64,000 nt of DNA from Streptomyces sp. WZ.A104 (GTDB lineage: Bacteria > Actinomycetota > Actinomycetes > Streptomycetales > Streptomycetaceae), in assembly GCF_002382885.1 (NCBI RefSeq), contig NZ_NWVL01000002.1, positions 62,001 through 126,000 of the forward strand. The letters are read 5' to 3'. The position numbers and the translations under genes were made by a program. Below, piece by piece: positions 26,249 through 33,562 of this stretch. The notes beneath the pieces are model-generated. The model saw only the letters and a program-made list of their open reading frames with translations. It was not told where the DNA came from and made no database searches. Positions within the stretch are counted from its first letter, which is position 1. Each line of letters opens with the position of its first letter.

Positions 26249-27751
26249 TCAGTGGCCGGCGGTGAGCCGGCCGGCGAGCTTGCCGTGCATTTCGGCGCTG
26301 GCCTTGTTCAGGCCGATGATCGTGACCTTCTTGCCGCGCTGGGCGTATTTGGTCTCGATGGCGTCGAGGGCTGCGACGGAGGAGGCGTCCCAGATGTGGG
26401 CATCGGTGAGGTCGATGATCACGTCGTCGGGGTCGTCCTTGTAGTTGAACTGGTAGACGAGGTCGTTGGAGGAGGCGAAGAACAGCTCGCCGGTGACCGC
26501 GTAGACGACCTGGTTGCCGTCCGGGTCGAGGACCCCGGAGACCTCGGCGATGTGGGCGACCCGCTTCGCGAAGATCACCATCGCGGTGATGCAGCCGAGA
26601 ACGACGCCGATGGCGAGGTTGTGGGTGGCGACCACCGCGGCGACGGTGACGACCATGACGGCGGTCTCGCCGACCGGCATGCGCTGGAGCGTCTTGGGCT
26701 GGATGGAATGCCAGTCGAAGGTGGCGAAGGAGACCAGGATCATCACCGCGACGAGAGCGGCCATCGGGATGTCCGAGACGACCGGGCCGAACGCGATGCA
26801 CAGGACCATCAGGAAGGTACCGGCGAGGAAGGTGGACAGGCGGGTCCGCGCTCCGGAGGTCTTCACGTTGATCATGGTCTGGCCGATCATGGCGCAGCCG
26901 CCCATGCCGCCGAAGAACCCGGTCACGACGTTGGCGATGCCCTGGCCGATGGACTCACGGGTCTTGTTCGAGTGGGTGTCGGTGATGTCGTCGACGAGCT
27001 TCGCGGTCATCAGCGACTCCATCAGCCCCACCAGCGCGAACGCGAAGGCATAGGGGGCGATGGTGGTCAGGGTGTCCATGGTGAACGGCACGTCGGGCAG
27101 ACCGGGGACCGGCAGTGAGGACGGGAGATCGCCCTTGTCACCGACGTTGGGAACGGCGATGCCGGCGGCGACGGTGATCACGGTCAGCGTGACGATGGCG
27201 ACCAGGGGCGCGGGAATCACCGTGGTGATCTTCGGGAAGAACACCATGAGGGCCAGACCGCCGATGATCAGCGGGTAGACGGCCCACGGAACGTCCCGCA
27301 TCTCCGGGACCTGCGCCATGAAGATCAGGATGGCGAGGGCGTTGACGAAGCCGACCATCACGCTGCGCGGCACGAACCGCATCAGCTTGGCGACCCCGAG
27401 CGCGCCCAGAGCCACCTGCATCAGGCCGCCGAGGATGACGGCGGCGATCAGGTAACTGAGCCCGTACTGGTGGTTCAAGGGTGCGATGACCAGGGCTATG
27501 GCGCCGGTGGCGGCGGAGATCATGGCCTTGCGGCCGCCCACGATCGAGATGACCACGGCCATCGTGAAGGAGGCGAAGAGGCCGATTGCCGGGTCGACAC
27601 CCGCGATGATCGAGAAGGAGATCGCCTCGGGGATCAGCGCCAGAGCCACCACGAGGCCCGCCAGCACCTCGGTACGGAAGACCTTCGGGGAGGCGAGCCA
27701 GTCCGGCCTGGACATACGCAGCTTGGGAGCCGCGGACAGCGGTGTAGACAT
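26249..27751 (-). CDS. SulP family anion permease with STAS domain
   Basis: A 500-aa SLC26/SulP transporter. The N-terminal membrane domain has the family's L-V-V-A-L-A-L-I-P-E-A-I-S-F-S-I-I-A-G block (TM1). The conserved G-G-M-G-G-C-A-M-I-G-Q-T block lies near residue 280, and a C-terminal STAS domain (from about 400) includes V-I-I-D-L-T-D-A-H-I-W-D-A-S-S-V-A-A-L-D. Members carry sulfate, bicarbonate or related anions; the substrate is not decided by sequence. It is divergent from a MerR regulator that probably controls it. No good ribosome site precedes the ATG. Confidence 0.9.
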   Translation of the reverse strand: MSTPLSAAPKLRMSRPDWLASPKVFRTEVLAGLVVALALIPEAISFSIIAGVDPAIGLFASFTMAVVISIVGGRKAMISAATGAIALVIAPLNHQYGLSYLIAAVILGGLMQVALGALGVAKLMRFVPRSVMVGFVNALAILIFMAQVPEMRDVPWAVYPLIIGGLALMVFFPKITTVIPAPLVAIVTLTVITVAAGIAVPNVGDKGDLPSSLPVPGLPDVPFTMDTLTTIAPYAFAFALVGLMESLMTAKLVDDITDTHSNKTRESIGQGIANVVTGFFGGMGGCAMIGQTMINVKTSGARTRLSTFLAGTFLMVLCIAFGPVVSDIPMAALVAVMILVSFATFDWHSIQPKTLQRMPVGETAVMVVTVAAVVATHNLAIGVVLGCITAMVIFAKRVAHIAEVSGVLDPDGNQVVYAVTGELFFASSNDLVYQFNYKDDPDDVIIDLTDAHIWDASSVAALDAIETKYAQRGKKVTIIGLNKASAEMHGKLAGRLTAGH

Positions 27752-28129
27752 GCAACCGTTTCTGTTCGGGCGCACACATCCACCAGTCTGGACACGCACG
27801 CATCGTTCTCGACTCCGCACAGAGGGCGGAATCCCGGCAGCCCAGCGTCGATGGGGCTCTGCCGGATCGGGTGGCAGCCTTCGTGGCTGACAGTCGGGCA
27901 TCATTGCCCGATAAGCCTGTGAGGCCCTGGCCGGGGCTCAAGCGACAGCGAGGTCTGCCCAGCGGTCTCAGCTCTGCGCAAATCGTACCCTGACGTGAGG
28001 GCAGAGTGCGAGTTGCGGCTTGTGAAACGCAGGTAAATACGTCTGAGGATCATGTGATTCCGGACACGTATGCTGACTGCTCTTCGAACGTTCGAAGGGC
28101 AGCCGGTTACAGAGGAGGCAGGCGCGGAG
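27752..28129. other. Divergent SulP-MerR promoter region
   Basis: 378 bp between divergent genes. It contains a TATGCT -10-like hexamer at 28069-28074 reading toward merR, directly followed by the 16-bp palindrome listed separately. The part near SulP holds no recognisable gene. No riboswitch fold was recognised. Confidence 0.5.
28082..28097. promoter_or_regulatory. Perfect 16-bp palindrome, probable MerR autoregulatory operator
   Basis: CTTCGAACGTTCGAAG is a perfect palindrome centred 40 bp upstream of the merR start and 8 bp after a TATGCT -10-like box, so it would lie at the transcription start. Perfect dyads of this length are uncommon by chance at this GC content. The regulator that binds it is inferred, not shown. 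Confidence 0.55.
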
Positions 28130-28531
28130 ATGGCAGAGCGGCAGATGCAGATCGGCGAGGTGGCTGAGCGGACCGGCTTGTCGCTCCGCACGATCCGGCA
28201 CTACGAGGAAGTCGGTCTGGTCATCCCCTCCGCCCGCAGCAAGGGAGGTTTCCGTCTGTACACCGAGACGGACATCGGCCGCCTGATGGTGATCCGCCGC
28301 ATGAAGCCGCTGGACTTCTCGCTGGAGGAGATGCGGGACCTCCTGGAGATCGTCGACCGCATCGCAGCGGACGACGCACCCACGGCCGAGGAGCGGGAGC
28401 GTCTGCACGAGCGGCTGGACTCGTACCGCAAGGTGGCCGACGCACGCTGCGAGACGCTGCGCGCCCAGCTCATGGCCGCGGAGGACTTCGCCGCCACACT
28501 GCGCCGCAGGCTCGATGCCCAGAGCTCCTGA
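28130..28531 (+). CDS. MerR family transcriptional regulator
   Basis: A 133-aa regulator whose N terminus is a clear MerR winged HTH: M-Q-I-G-E-V-A-E-R-T-G-L-S-L-R-T-I-R-H-Y-E-E-V-G-L-V, then R-L-Y-T-E-T-D-I-G-R-L. A coiled-coil dimerisation helix follows (about 75-125). The C terminus lacks the Cys cluster of metal-sensing members; the only Cys (A-R-C-E-T) is in the coiled coil. It is divergent from the SulP permease and probably regulates it. ATG 28130 is chosen because the HTH starts here; an upstream ATG at 28070 would place the palindrome inside the gene. Confidence 0.88.
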   Translation: MAERQMQIGEVAERTGLSLRTIRHYEEVGLVIPSARSKGGFRLYTETDIGRLMVIRRMKPLDFSLEEMRDLLEIVDRIAADDAPTAEERERLHERLDSYRKVADARCETLRAQLMAAEDFAATLRRRLDAQSS

Positions 28532-28708
28532 CGGCACGACCTCTTGGGGCTGGATGCAGTTCCCCGCACCGATTCCTACCGTTCACCCCCTACGGGCATG
28601 TGACCGGCATCGATGACGCCGAGGGATGCCGCTCACCCCACGACCGCCTCCGCCTCGAACGCAGCTCCCCCGGCGGAACCAGCCGCGTAGGCCGCCACCG
28701 ACTCCACA

Positions 28709-28731
28709 CTACCCTCTCGTGAGGGTAGATT
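28709..28731 (+). promoter_or_regulatory. Promoter with 20-bp dyad operator and TAGATT -10 box (copy A)
   Basis: CTACCCTC-TCGT-GAGGGTAG (28709-28728) is a perfect 8-bp inverted repeat. Its last three bases begin a TAGATT -10 box (28726-28731), so the dyad fills the promoter spacer. The upstream hexamer is not a good -35, which suggests dependence on a regulator. A second copy, 19 of 23 positions identical including the TAGATT, lies upstream of prfC at 35247-35269 on the minus strand. Confidence 0.6.
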
Positions 28732-28836
28732 TGCGCCTTCCGATGTGAACGCGCGCATTGAGACAGCCGGCCGCGTAGCGATCGCCGGCGTGCGTCCGTC
28801 TCTGCTGAACAGCCGAGGCATCACCCTGGACAGCAC

Positions 28837-28893
28837 CGTGCTCACACACTCCCGAGCACGTATCCCCGTGGAACGCCCCCAGGGGATACGTGC
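28837..28893 (+). ncRNA. Competing leader hairpins (attenuator-like) upstream of the RNase J gene
   Basis: Two stem-loops that cannot form together. The first pairs CGTGCTC (28837-28843) with GAGCACG (28854-28860). The second pairs GCACGTATCCCC (28856-28867) with GGGGATACGTGC (28882-28893), a perfect 12-bp stem with a 14-nt loop. They share bases 28856-28860. This is the geometry of an antiterminator/terminator or anti-sequestrator switch. There is no T-tract after the second stem. Function is inferred. Confidence 0.5.
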
Positions 28894-29206
28894 TGTCGAG
28901 GTGGAGAAAGCCCTCCATCGGCTCAAGCCCCGCGACGGCCGCTGCCAGGCTCTGGGCGACACGTTGCGAGGTGCTGGCGCGCGGAGCCGACAGGGGCGGT
29001 ACCGCGATCGGCGTCGACCTGGCCGCACAGGGTCACGCGCCCGGGCCCGAGTGCTGAGGCCTGTCGTGATGCCTCGGCCGAGCGCGCCCCCAGCGCCTCA
29101 TCACCAGCGGCTTCGACGTGGACGGTCCCGAGTCCTCTTCCCCTCGCGTGGGCCGTAAGGAGGCCGGAGTCCCGCACTGTAATGGATCATCCCCGTAACT
29201 CTCCGG

Positions 29207-29212
29207 TAGCGT
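29207..29212 (+). promoter_or_regulatory. Putative proximal leaderless -10 box (TAGCGT) of the RNase J gene
   Basis: TAGCGT ends 6 nt before the ATG, with no ribosome site between. This would give a leaderless transcript separate from any long leader transcript starting near 28738. Confidence 0.5.
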
Positions 29213-29218
29213 CAGCGT

Positions 29219-30904
29219 ATGAGCCATCCACATCCTGATCTGAAACCCGCCCCTCCTCTGGTCTCAGGAGGGCTGAGGGTCGTCGCCCTGGGCGGTCTGG
29301 GAGAGATCGGCCGCAACATGACCGTCTTCGAGTACGCCGGCAAGCTGCTGATCGTCGACTGCGGTGTGCTGTTCCCCGAGGAGACCCAGCCCGGCGTCGA
29401 CGTGATCCTGCCCGACTTCACGTCGATCCGGGACCGTCTGGACGACATCGTCGGCGTGGTCCTCACCCACGGACACGAGGACCACATCGGCGGCGTGCCC
29501 TACCTGCTGCGAGAACGCCGGGACATCCCCGTCATCGGCTCGAAGCTGACGCTCGCCTTCCTTGAGGCCAAGCTCAAGGAACACCACATCAAGCCCACGA
29601 CGGTGCGGGTGAAGGAAGGGGAGCGGCGCGACTTCGGGCCTTTCGGCTGTGAGTTCGTGGCGGTCAACCACTCCATCCCCGACGGTCTCGCGGTCGCCAT
29701 CCGCACCGGTGCCGGGATGGTCCTGCACACCGGTGACTTCAAGATGGACCAGTTCCCGCTGGACGACCGCATCACCGACCTGCGCGCGTTCGCCCGGCTC
29801 GGTGAGGAGGGTGTCGACCTGTTCCTGACCGACTCCACCAATGCCGAGGTGCCCGGTTTCACCACGTCCGAGCGCGAGCTGAACCCCGCGATCGAGCACG
29901 TGATGCGGACCGCCCCGCGCCGGGTCATCGTCTCCAGCTTCGCCAGCCACGTCCACCGTATCCAGCAGGTCCTCGACGCCGCGCATCAGCACGGTCGGAA
30001 GGTCGCCTTCGTGGGCCGGTCCATGGTCCGCAACATGGGCATCGCCCGCGAACTGGGCTATCTGAGGACGCCGCCGGGTCTCGTGGTCGAGGCAAGGGAG
30101 CTGGAGAAGCTGCCCGACCACAAGATCACCCTGGTCTGCACGGGCTCGCAGGGCGAGCCGATGGCCGCCCTCTCCCGCATGGCCAACCGCGATCACTCGA
30201 TCCGGATCGGGCAGGGCGACACCGTCCTGCTCGCCAGCTCCCTCATCCCGGGCAACGAGAACGCCATCTACCGGGTGATCAACGGGCTGACCCGCTGGGG
30301 CGCCAACGTCGTCCACAAGGGCAATGCCAAGGTCCACGTCTCCGGCCACGCCAGCGCGGGTGAACTGGTCTACTGCTACAACATCGTCAAGCCCCGCCAT
30401 GTCATGCCCGTCCACGGCGAGTGGAAGCACATGCGGGCCAACGCCGACCTCGCCATCCGCACCGGCGTCGCACCGGACCGCGTGATCATCGCCGAGGACG
30501 GTGTCGTCGTCGACCTCGTCGACGGGCGCGCCTCGATCACCGGAAAGGTCCCGGCCGGCTATGTGTACGTCGACGGGATGACGGTCGGAGGCGCGACCGA
30601 GGCGTCCCTGAAGGACCGCCGCGTCCTGGCTGAGGAGGGCGTGGTCACCATCGTGGCGATCGTCGACGCCGACACCGGGCGGCTCGCCGAGGCACCCGAC
30701 TTCCTCGCCCGCGGATTCGAGCACGACGACACCACCTTCGAGCCCGTGATCCCGCTCATCGAGAAGACCCTGGCCGCGGCGGCCGAAGAGGGCATCGGCG
30801 ACCACCACCAGCTCGAACAGCGCATCGCTCGCGCCGTCGCCTCCTGGGCCTTCCGCAGCCACCGCCGCAAGCCTCTGATCATCCCCGTCGTCATCGACGC
30901 CTGA
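29219..30904 (+). CDS. rnj: Ribonuclease J
   Basis: A 561-aa beta-CASP metallo-beta-lactamase ribonuclease with 5'-to-3' exonuclease and endonuclease activity in mRNA decay and rRNA maturation. The zinc-binding motif T-H-G-H-E-D-H-I-G-G is near residue 85, followed by N-H-S-I-P-D and H-T-G-D-F-K-M-D. The beta-CASP motifs T-D-S-T-N-A, S-S-F-A-S-H-V-H-R, G-R-S-M-V-R-N and V-S-G-H-A-S and a C-terminal dimerisation domain are all present, so the enzyme should be active. Streptomycetes usually have one RNase J gene near dapA; the context here differs, so this may be a second copy. The methyltransferase gene follows after 32 bp. Confidence 0.9.
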   Translation: MSHPHPDLKPAPPLVSGGLRVVALGGLGEIGRNMTVFEYAGKLLIVDCGVLFPEETQPGVDVILPDFTSIRDRLDDIVGVVLTHGHEDHIGGVPYLLRERRDIPVIGSKLTLAFLEAKLKEHHIKPTTVRVKEGERRDFGPFGCEFVAVNHSIPDGLAVAIRTGAGMVLHTGDFKMDQFPLDDRITDLRAFARLGEEGVDLFLTDSTNAEVPGFTTSERELNPAIEHVMRTAPRRVIVSSFASHVHRIQQVLDAAHQHGRKVAFVGRSMVRNMGIARELGYLRTPPGLVVEARELEKLPDHKITLVCTGSQGEPMAALSRMANRDHSIRIGQGDTVLLASSLIPGNENAIYRVINGLTRWGANVVHKGNAKVHVSGHASAGELVYCYNIVKPRHVMPVHGEWKHMRANADLAIRTGVAPDRVIIAEDGVVVDLVDGRASITGKVPAGYVYVDGMTVGGATEASLKDRRVLAEEGVVTIVAIVDADTGRLAEAPDFLARGFEHDDTTFEPVIPLIEKTLAAAAEEGIGDHHQLEQRIARAVASWAFRSHRRKPLIIPVVIDA

Positions 30905-30936
30905 CACCGCGTCGCCGACCGGAGGAGACCCCCACC

Positions 30937-31668
30937 ATGACCACCCGCTTCGAGGAACTCGACTGGAAGCCGACACCGATCGGCGACATCAGCCTGCGGC
31001 GCCGACGCGACCCCTCGTCGGGGGACGACGTGTACGAGGTGAAGCTCGGGGACGAGTTCCTGATGTCCAGCCTCTTCACCGAGGGCGAGATCGCCCTCGC
31101 CCGACTGGGCCTCGCCCCGCTCGCGCACCGCCCCGGCCTCGATGTCGCCGTCGGCGGCCTCGGCCTCGGGTACACCGCACACGCCGCACTACAGGAGCCG
31201 GGCGTCCGCTCGCTGATCGTCGTCGACACCCTCGGCGAGGTCATCGACTGGCACCGACGCGGTCTGGTACCGCTCGGCACGGCGCTCGGCTCGGACGACC
31301 GCTGCCGACTGGTGCAGGGCGACTTCTTCGCCATGGTGCGTGAGGGCCGTGGGCTGGACCCGCAAGCGGAGGAACGCCTCTTCCACGCCATCCTGCTGGA
31401 CGTCGACCACTCCCCCCGCCATGTGCTGCACTCGAGCCATGCCGCTCTCTACCGGCCGGAGGGCCTGAGCGCCCTCTCCAACCTCCTCCACCCCGGAGGC
31501 GTCTTCGCCCTGTGGTCCAACGACCCGCCCGACGACGACTTCGCCTCCCTCCTCGCCAGCGCCTTCCAGAACACCGCCGCCCACGTGGTGGAGTTCCCCA
31601 ACCCGCTGCGAGGCGGCACCTCGACCAACACCGTCTACGTGGCCGTCAAGGGCAGCACCGGTCGATGA
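30937..31668 (+). CDS. Spermidine synthase-like SAM-binding protein
   Basis: A 243-aa class I SAM-fold protein related to spermidine synthases. The nucleotide-binding motif V-A-V-G-G-L-G-L-G-Y-T-A is near residue 70. It is followed by V-V-D-T-L-G-E-V-I-D-W-H-R (motif II acidic residue), V-Q-G-D-F-F-A-M and I-L-L-D-V-D-H-S-P. The aminopropyl-donor Asp triad of true spermidine synthases is not evident, so it may be a methyltransferase or an orphan homologue. GGAGGAG precedes the ATG, and it shares an operon with RNase J. A modest hairpin (CCGGCC / GGCCGG, 31718-31737) lies 50 bp downstream. Confidence 0.75.
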   Translation: MTTRFEELDWKPTPIGDISLRRRRDPSSGDDVYEVKLGDEFLMSSLFTEGEIALARLGLAPLAHRPGLDVAVGGLGLGYTAHAALQEPGVRSLIVVDTLGEVIDWHRRGLVPLGTALGSDDRCRLVQGDFFAMVREGRGLDPQAEERLFHAILLDVDHSPRHVLHSSHAALYRPEGLSALSNLLHPGGVFALWSNDPPDDDFASLLASAFQNTAAHVVEFPNPLRGGTSTNTVYVAVKGSTGR

Positions 31669-31995
31669 GGGCGCTCACTGCTCGGCCTCCTGGTCGCAGG
31701 TGGGGTCACCGGTATGTCCGGCCTTCCGAACGGCCGGTCCGGGAACTCCGACGTCGTCCATAGCCTCTCGCGCCCTGTCACTGCGCCGGGTGTCCCCTGT
31801 GCGCTTCCGTACCCACTCGGTCGAGCCGCCTTCATCCGCCCGTCCACGTACCGGGGGCTTTCGACGAGTCCTCACGGTTGAATCGGTTGCGGGGGCACGA
31901 GGGGCGGTCGGAGGCTGTGATGAACTCCTTCACGATGCGTCCCGTCGCATGCGCCGACCCGCTGCACGCGGCGGGGCGGCCTCTGCCCCGGTCGG
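31669..31995. other. Intergenic region after the RNase J operon
   Basis: 327 bp without a supportable gene. It contains a 6-bp GC hairpin at 31718-31737, a probable weak terminator. The remaining open frames have no ribosome sites and read as low-complexity Arg/Pro/Ser sequence. Confidence 0.5.
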
Positions 31996-32466
31996 TCAGA
32001 GGTCTCCGCCGGTCAAGAGGAGGAGAGCCCCTCCGCCGAGCATGGCGAGGGCGAAGAGCGAGAAGAGAACGACACCCGTGATGCGTGACGCGTCGCTCGG
32101 CGGTTCGGACTCGGCGTAGGCGACGGTGTACGGGCGATCGGGCCGTTCGGAGTCGTAGGCCACCTCCACGGTGTCCCCCACCTCGCCGCCCGAACTGCCG
32201 CGTCTGAGCCTGGAGGTATAGCGCTTGTCTCCGAGCTCGTATCTGACCAGGGTGTCCGTCCGGGTGCCGCCGTTCGGTCCGCCGCCCTCGTTCACCACGC
32301 GTTTGTCGAAGACCACCGCGGTGACCCGGCGGTCCAGGGTCGCGCGGTGGTCCTCACCGATCTTGCCGGCGAGGACGTAGGCCACCAGGGCGAGAGACGC
32401 GCCGACGAACAGGGAGACGAGACCCATCAGTGCCGTCAGCACACGATCGGCGGACGGTTTGCGCAT
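31996..32466 (-). CDS. DUF3592-type two-TM membrane protein
   Basis: A 156-aa protein with two transmembrane helices (about 9-33 and 131-153) that flank an extracytoplasmic beta domain. The domain reads V-T-A-V-V-F-D-K-R-V, then V-R-Y-E-L-G-D-K-R-Y-T-S and G-D-T-V-E-V-A-Y-D-S-E-R-P, the pattern of DUF3592 proteins. Function is unknown. The ATG is fixed by GGAGGAG about 6 nt upstream. It stands alone on the minus strand between plus-strand genes. Confidence 0.7.
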   Translation of the reverse strand: MRKPSADRVLTALMGLVSLFVGASLALVAYVLAGKIGEDHRATLDRRVTAVVFDKRVVNEGGGPNGGTRTDTLVRYELGDKRYTSRLRRGSSGGEVGDTVEVAYDSERPDRPYTVAYAESEPPSDASRITGVVLFSLFALAMLGGGALLLLTGGDL

Positions 32467-32595
32467 GCTGCTCCTCCAGGGCTTGTCCGGCTTGCGCACG
32501 ATCTGCTCGCTGTTCGGCGTCGCGCCTCTGGGTCCCAAGGACCCGCTCGGGGACCTGGTCGCCGTGTCCGAGCGGCGCCTGGGCTACTCCACACC

Positions 32596-32952
32596 GTGGT
32601 GGCCACCGAGAACGACACCGTCATGAACGGGGTACCGGAGAAGGGTCTTGCTGGTTTCCTTGTCGCCGGTCTGGGTTCCTCAGTGGCGCTGCTGGCCTGG
32701 GCACCGCTGGCGAGGGTCAATGTGGAGGGCGGATTCGATGGGCGTCACCAGGACCTCAGCGTGCTCTACGTGGACCTACCGCTCGTCGCCGCGGGGGGCG
32801 CCCTGGTGGCGCTCGCCTTCTGGTCGCTCGCCTTGCGCCGGTTCCATCGCCCGTGGCTCGCCGCCCTGGTCTCGGTCACCGCGATCGCCCTGGGGATCTG
32901 GGGTCTGACGAGCTGGTGGGCTCCCTACCAGGCACCTGAGTTCGCCTACTGA
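32596..32952 (+). CDS. Small membrane protein, three predicted TM helices
   Basis: About 118 aa with three hydrophobic segments (G-F-L-V-A-G-L-G-S-S-V-A-L-L-A-W, then L-P-L-V-A-A-G-G-A-L-V-A-L-A, then L-A-A-L-V-S-V-T-A-I-A-L-G-I-W-G) and a Tyr at the C terminus. No family is recognised. The start is uncertain: GTG 32596 or ATG 32623, neither with a good ribosome site. The stop overlaps the convergent SUKH gene by 7 bp. Confidence 0.5.
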   Translation: MVATENDTVMNGVPEKGLAGFLVAGLGSSVALLAWAPLARVNVEGGFDGRHQDLSVLYVDLPLVAAGGALVALAFWSLALRRFHRPWLAALVSVTAIALGIWGLTSWWAPYQAPEFAY

Positions 32953-33263
32953 GGCCGTGATTCATGTTCTTTTGTGTCTATTTTGACCTCGAATTCGGGG
33001 GCCTGTTCCCAGAAGAGTTCGGCCATGGCGACCACACTGTCGCCTCCGGCTGCGCGGTATGGCGGGGGTATCCACAGCGAGTCTCCGCCGATCCCGCCAG
33101 CCCCGTAGGTCTCTATGAAGGCGATGTAGTCCGAGGGCAGCCGTATCCCGAGCCGCCGTTCAGCTTCTGCTACTCCGGCCACATCATGGGGGGCTCCTTC
33201 GCTGCTTTGTCTGCATGGCGCGAGCAGGCCTGACAGCGCGCGTACGCCGGGACGGCTGGACAC
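32946..33263 (-). pseudogene. Truncated SMI1/KNR4 (SUKH) family protein
   Basis: The readable core is V-A-E-A-E-R-R-L-G-I-R-L-P-S-D-Y-I-A-F-I-E-T-Y-G-A-G-G-I, the N-terminal signature of SUKH-superfamily proteins, many of which are immunity proteins to contact-dependent nuclease toxins. The expected domain is 130-180 residues, but this frame stops about 60 residues after the signature, so the C-terminal half of the fold is missing. The start (GTG 33263) is a guess. No toxin gene is adjacent. It could be a short functional protein, but a decayed immunity gene is more likely. Confidence 0.55.
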
Positions 33264-33562
33264 TGAACCTCCGGTCGTTTGGTGTGCTGACCAGCCTACG
33301 AGCCCTCTCCAAGGGCTGTTTCTCACGGAGTGCCCAGGCCATGTCGGGTTCGGTCACCGCATGCAGGGCGCGCCTGACCGGCGCGGTGCACATCAGGGTG
33401 ACGGCGATCGCGGCCGCCAGTGAGACGGCGGCCTTCCCGGCGGGTTCGTCGCTGAGCCAGGTGCAGGTGCCGAAGACCCCGGCGTACTCGGGCCCCTTGA
33501 TCGCGAACCCGTGCGGCAGGCAGCCGCAGGTCGTCCCCGCCCTGCGGCATCCGGAGGGGGTG
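33264..33562. other. Gap between the SUKH remnant and prfC
   Basis: 299 bp. A minus-strand frame ending at 33184 reads W-L-S-D-E-P-A-G-K-A-A-V-S-L-A-A-A-I-A-V and looks like part of a small membrane protein, but it has no start codon before 33393 and overlaps the SUKH remnant. I cannot support a gene here. Confidence 0.4.

Larger units (their letters stand above)
28532..29218 (+). other. 687-bp leader/intergenic region upstream of the RNase J gene
   Basis: There is no supportable protein gene in this gap. A 138-codon open frame from GTG 28745 has no ribosome site and no recognisable domain. The region contains a promoter with a 20-bp dyad (28709-28731), two overlapping hairpins (28837-28893) and, at its end, a second -10-like box for the RNase J gene at 29207. 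If the first promoter is used, the RNase J message would carry a leader of about 480 nt. Confidence 0.5.

Noticed and set aside
25849..26265. 139-codon plus-strand frame in the BCCT-SulP gap
   Set aside because: Only a short stretch reads protein-like. There is no ribosome site, and the frame runs through the SulP terminator.
28745..29158. 138-codon frame in the RNase J leader as a protein gene
   Set aside because: No ribosome site, no recognisable domain, and composition shifts to Arg/Pro-rich. It is kept only as a possible leader frame in the findings.
33184..33393. Small minus-strand membrane-protein-like frame before the SUKH remnant
   Set aside because: No usable start for the hydrophobic part, and the rest overlaps the SUKH remnant in another frame.
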